Shown here: positions 5,954-7,354 of the stretch, in pieces
How positions within the stretch are numbered: position 1 is the stretch's first letter
Layout of the letters: each line of letters opens with the position of its first letter
Assembly (NCBI GenBank): GCA_030622805.1
Contig: JAUXFR010000064.1
Coordinates: 1 to 7,354, forward strand
Source of the DNA: Anaerolineae bacterium
GTDB taxonomy: Bacteria; Chloroflexota; Anaerolineae; Anaerolineales; UBA4823
Direction: 5' to 3'
DNA length: 7,354 bases
Program-made: the position numbers and the translations under genes
Notes under the pieces: generated by a model
The model's database searches: none
Seen by the model: only the letters and a program-made list of their open reading frames with translations
What the model was told of the DNA's origin: nothing

Positions 5954-6984
5954 TGACCTGGGTGCCGCTGCTGCTGGCTGATCCATCCCCAAATCTGCGG
6001 CTGCTGGTTCTACAGGAACTGCTCAGACGCCCTCCAGGTGACCCTGAAGTGTTGGAGCTGGAAGCGCTGCGGGAGACGGATGAAATCGTGCAGGGTCAGC
6101 TGTCGCTGCAGGGTAAAGACGGTTCTTTTCGCTCGCAGGATGGTATGAGTGATTCGTGGCATGCCATCCGCAGCACGTCTCAGGCGCTGCTTCGATTGGG
6201 CTATCTTGGTTTCGGAGCGGAGTATGCCGCAGTGCAAAGAGCGTGTGAATACCTTTTTTCGATACAGAGTAAGGACGGTTCCTGGCCGCTGCCGAAGGTA
6301 AAAGCCGAGCGCGAATTTCGTGAGGCCTACACAGCAATTCCTTTGCAGACTGGGATCCCACTGCGGGGGCTGGCTGCAGCCGGATTCGCGACAGATCCAC
6401 GGTCAGAGAAAGCGTACGAGTGGCTGCTGGAACAAAGACTTCCGGATGGAGCATGGCCTTCTGGAAAGAAGGGGGGAAAGAATGTTTTTCCGGCTGGCTA
6501 CCGCAGCCTGGCACATTCCCGCTTTGGATGCCGCACCAATACTACGTTTGCAGTCAGCGCACTGGCATTCCATCCAGAACGTCGACACAGTCCGGAGGCA
6601 AAACGTGGTTTGGATTTACTGTTAGCACAGGATATTCAACAGGCGCACACATTAGGTTTTGAAACAGCACGCACGATCGGTTTTGAGCGTTCGCGCGGAT
6701 TCTTTACATATTTCGCCCGTCATGACGCAGGGCTGTTGTTGGACCTTTGCTGGAGGATCGGTGCAGATCTGGATGATGAACGCGTAGCAGACCTGGTGGC
6801 TTTCGTGGTGGGATTTCAAGGAGAATTTGGTCTGTGGGAGTATGCGCAAAGTCCTCAGGCATCTCGCTGGATATCCTTTGATCTGCTGCGCTCATTATCA
6901 CGCATCGATGATGTGTCAGATTGGGTAAGTCTGGAGCCGCGCACGCCATTTCAGCCGTATCCGAAGGTGCGAGAAAGATATTAG
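5953..6984 (+). CDS. Alpha/alpha-toroid protein with prenyltransferase/squalene-oxidase repeats, function unknown
   Basis: The 343-residue product is built from helix-hairpin repeats of the squalene-cyclase/prenyltransferase type, with QW-like turns at Q53 (QGKDGSF), Q105 (QSKDGSW), Q161 (QRLPDGAW) and Q289 (QGEFGLW). Its N-terminus (LLLADPSPNLRLLVLQELL, then a DPEV helix) matches a lead segment I associate with small 'squalene cyclase-like' bacterial proteins. At about half the length of squalene-hopene cyclase (600-plus residues) it can form only one toroid, and the zinc ligands of protein prenyltransferases are not evident. No signal peptide or membrane segment is seen, so it is probably cytosolic. 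The start overlaps the uvrA-like stop by one base (TGATG), indicating translational coupling and similar expression. I infer a binding or scaffold role with the UvrA-like protein; enzymatic terpene cyclisation is unlikely. The family call is fairly firm, the role unknown. Confidence 0.85.
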   Translation: MTWVPLLLADPSPNLRLLVLQELLRRPPGDPEVLELEALRETDEIVQGQLSLQGKDGSFRSQDGMSDSWHAIRSTSQALLRLGYLGFGAEYAAVQRACEYLFSIQSKDGSWPLPKVKAEREFREAYTAIPLQTGIPLRGLAAAGFATDPRSEKAYEWLLEQRLPDGAWPSGKKGGKNVFPAGYRSLAHSRFGCRTNTTFAVSALAFHPERRHSPEAKRGLDLLLAQDIQQAHTLGFETARTIGFERSRGFFTYFARHDAGLLLDLCWRIGADLDDERVADLVAFVVGFQGEFGLWEYAQSPQASRWISFDLLRSLSRIDDVSDWVSLEPRTPFQPYPKVRERY

Positions 6985-7022
6985 AAATGAGAGGTTAGAA
7001 ATTAGATATAAAATTTTGGATA
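6981..7022 (+). repeat. Degenerate 7-bp tandem repeat (TTAGAAA-like)
   Basis: Read in steps of seven: TTAGAAA, TGAGAGG, TTAGAAA, TTAGATA, TAAAATT, TTGGATA. Three units share TTAGA and all begin with T. The array starts on the stop codon of the toroid gene and decays into AT/G-rich spacer. It is imperfect enough that chance in a C-poor stretch is possible. Confidence 0.35.
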
Positions 7023-7104
7023 GAGATGTAAGTTTAGGGAGTAAGTGATTGATGATTATGTAGAGGTTGATCGATATGAGTGTGATAGAAGTAATGGAGT
7101 AAGG
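6985..7104 (+). other. Strand-asymmetric intergenic spacer almost without C
   Basis: Only one C (7072) occurs in these 120 plus-strand bases; the rest is A, G and T. No hairpin with GC pairs can form in a plus-strand transcript, so there is no intrinsic terminator after the toroid gene and read-through into the next gene is possible. No convincing promoter was found here. The 3' part carries the ribosome-binding site of the next gene. Confidence 0.8.
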
Positions 7105-7106
7105 CT

Positions 7107-7354
7107 ATGAGAATAAACCAGTGCATTGGTTGTGAGGATTTTCCCTGCCAGGATGTTAAGCATGAGAGCTACATCATACCGACGATTGAGCTAGATCCGG
7201 ATAAGGTATCGATGGTGATGATCTCGGAAGCGGCACCAGAGAATCCAGCTGATTATTATTACACCGAAGGTGAGCCGCTATTTGAGCAAACTACGCTGCT
7301 GGCACTTCAGGATGCGGGGGTGCAGGCAACATCGATTGATGATATTCTCAGCAT
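7107..7354 (+). CDS. Uracil-DNA glycosylase superfamily-like protein, N-terminal part (cut by window end)
   Basis: An open frame of 82 codons runs from ATG 7107 to the window edge with no stop. GGAG at 7096-7099 lies 7 bases before the ATG, a good ribosome-binding site. The N-terminus has a cysteine cluster C6, C9, C14 (CIGCEDFPC), followed by a beta strand and MVMISEAAPENPADYYY, then EPLFEQTTLLALQDAG and SIDDIL. The ISEAAP segment sits where family 4/5 uracil-DNA glycosylases carry their GEAPG motif, and those enzymes hold a 4Fe-4S cluster through cysteines, some near the N-terminus. I recognise the pattern as a bacterial UDG-superfamily group whose activity is, as far as I know, not well characterised. 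If active it would remove damaged bases and start base excision repair. The rest of the domain, including the second catalytic motif, lies outside the window, so the product call is moderate although the gene itself is well supported. Confidence 0.65.
   Translation, partial: MRINQCIGCEDFPCQDVKHESYIIPTIELDPDKVSMVMISEAAPENPADYYYTEGEPLFEQTTLLALQDAGVQATSIDDILS

Noticed and set aside
6023..6514. Minus-strand open frame of 163 residues inside the toroid gene
   Set aside because: Composition and position match an antisense shadow of the toroid gene; no domain or ribosome-binding support was found.
6766..6777. DLDD (residues 272-275) as the DxDD catalytic motif of a squalene-hopene or class II diterpene cyclase
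   Set aside because: The protein is only one toroid long, and the motif falls at the usual acidic turn before a repeat helix, which often carries D-x-D/E residues by chance. Context around the true motif is not matched.

Overview
The window reads as a DNA-repair-flavoured chromosomal segment from a bacterium of moderate GC content. Gene style suggests Chloroflexota (Anaerolineae-like): a fused double UvrA, a stand-alone squalene-cyclase-type alpha/alpha toroid protein, and an IS1-family element of the kind seen in Chloroflexota and cyanobacteria. The taxonomic guess is inference from protein style only.

Layout: bases 1-60 are flanking DNA with no gene I can support. Bases 61-856 are a compact IS1-family insertion sequence. 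It has short terminal inverted repeats, an InsA-like DNA-binding ORF (103-453) and an overlapping -1-frame ORF with the DDE/N catalytic core, joined through an A7C run at 430-437. Bases 857-1003 are a regulatory spacer. It holds a near-consensus sigma70-type promoter (TTGAAT, 17 bp, TGC-TATAAT), an imperfect GAAC-N4-GTTC (LexA-like) site between its -35 and -10, and a perfect 7-bp-arm inverted repeat just after the predicted start of transcription.

Bases 1004-5953 encode a 1649-residue UvrA-family ATPase, almost twice the usual ~940 residues. It is two UvrA-like units fused head to tail, with four complete ABC ATPase modules. The accessory domains are divided between the halves. The first half keeps a region aligning with the UvrB-binding domain but has lost the large DNA-contacting insertion. 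The second half keeps the insertion but lacks the UvrB-binding region. The chain therefore looks like a built-in, asymmetric UvrA dimer.

Bases 5953-6984 encode a 343-residue alpha/alpha-toroid (prenyltransferase/squalene oxidase repeat) protein. Its ATG overlaps the uvrA stop (TGATG), so the two are almost certainly one transcription unit. A 120-base spacer with only one C on the plus strand follows (6985-7104), starting with a degenerate 7-bp repeat. The window ends inside a gene starting at 7107, whose N-terminus resembles a uracil-DNA-glycosylase superfamily protein with possible Fe-S cysteines.

The three genes downstream of the IS all run rightward. The most interesting hypothesis is a damage-recognition module: a single-chain double UvrA co-expressed with an unexplained toroid partner, next to a base-excision-type enzyme.
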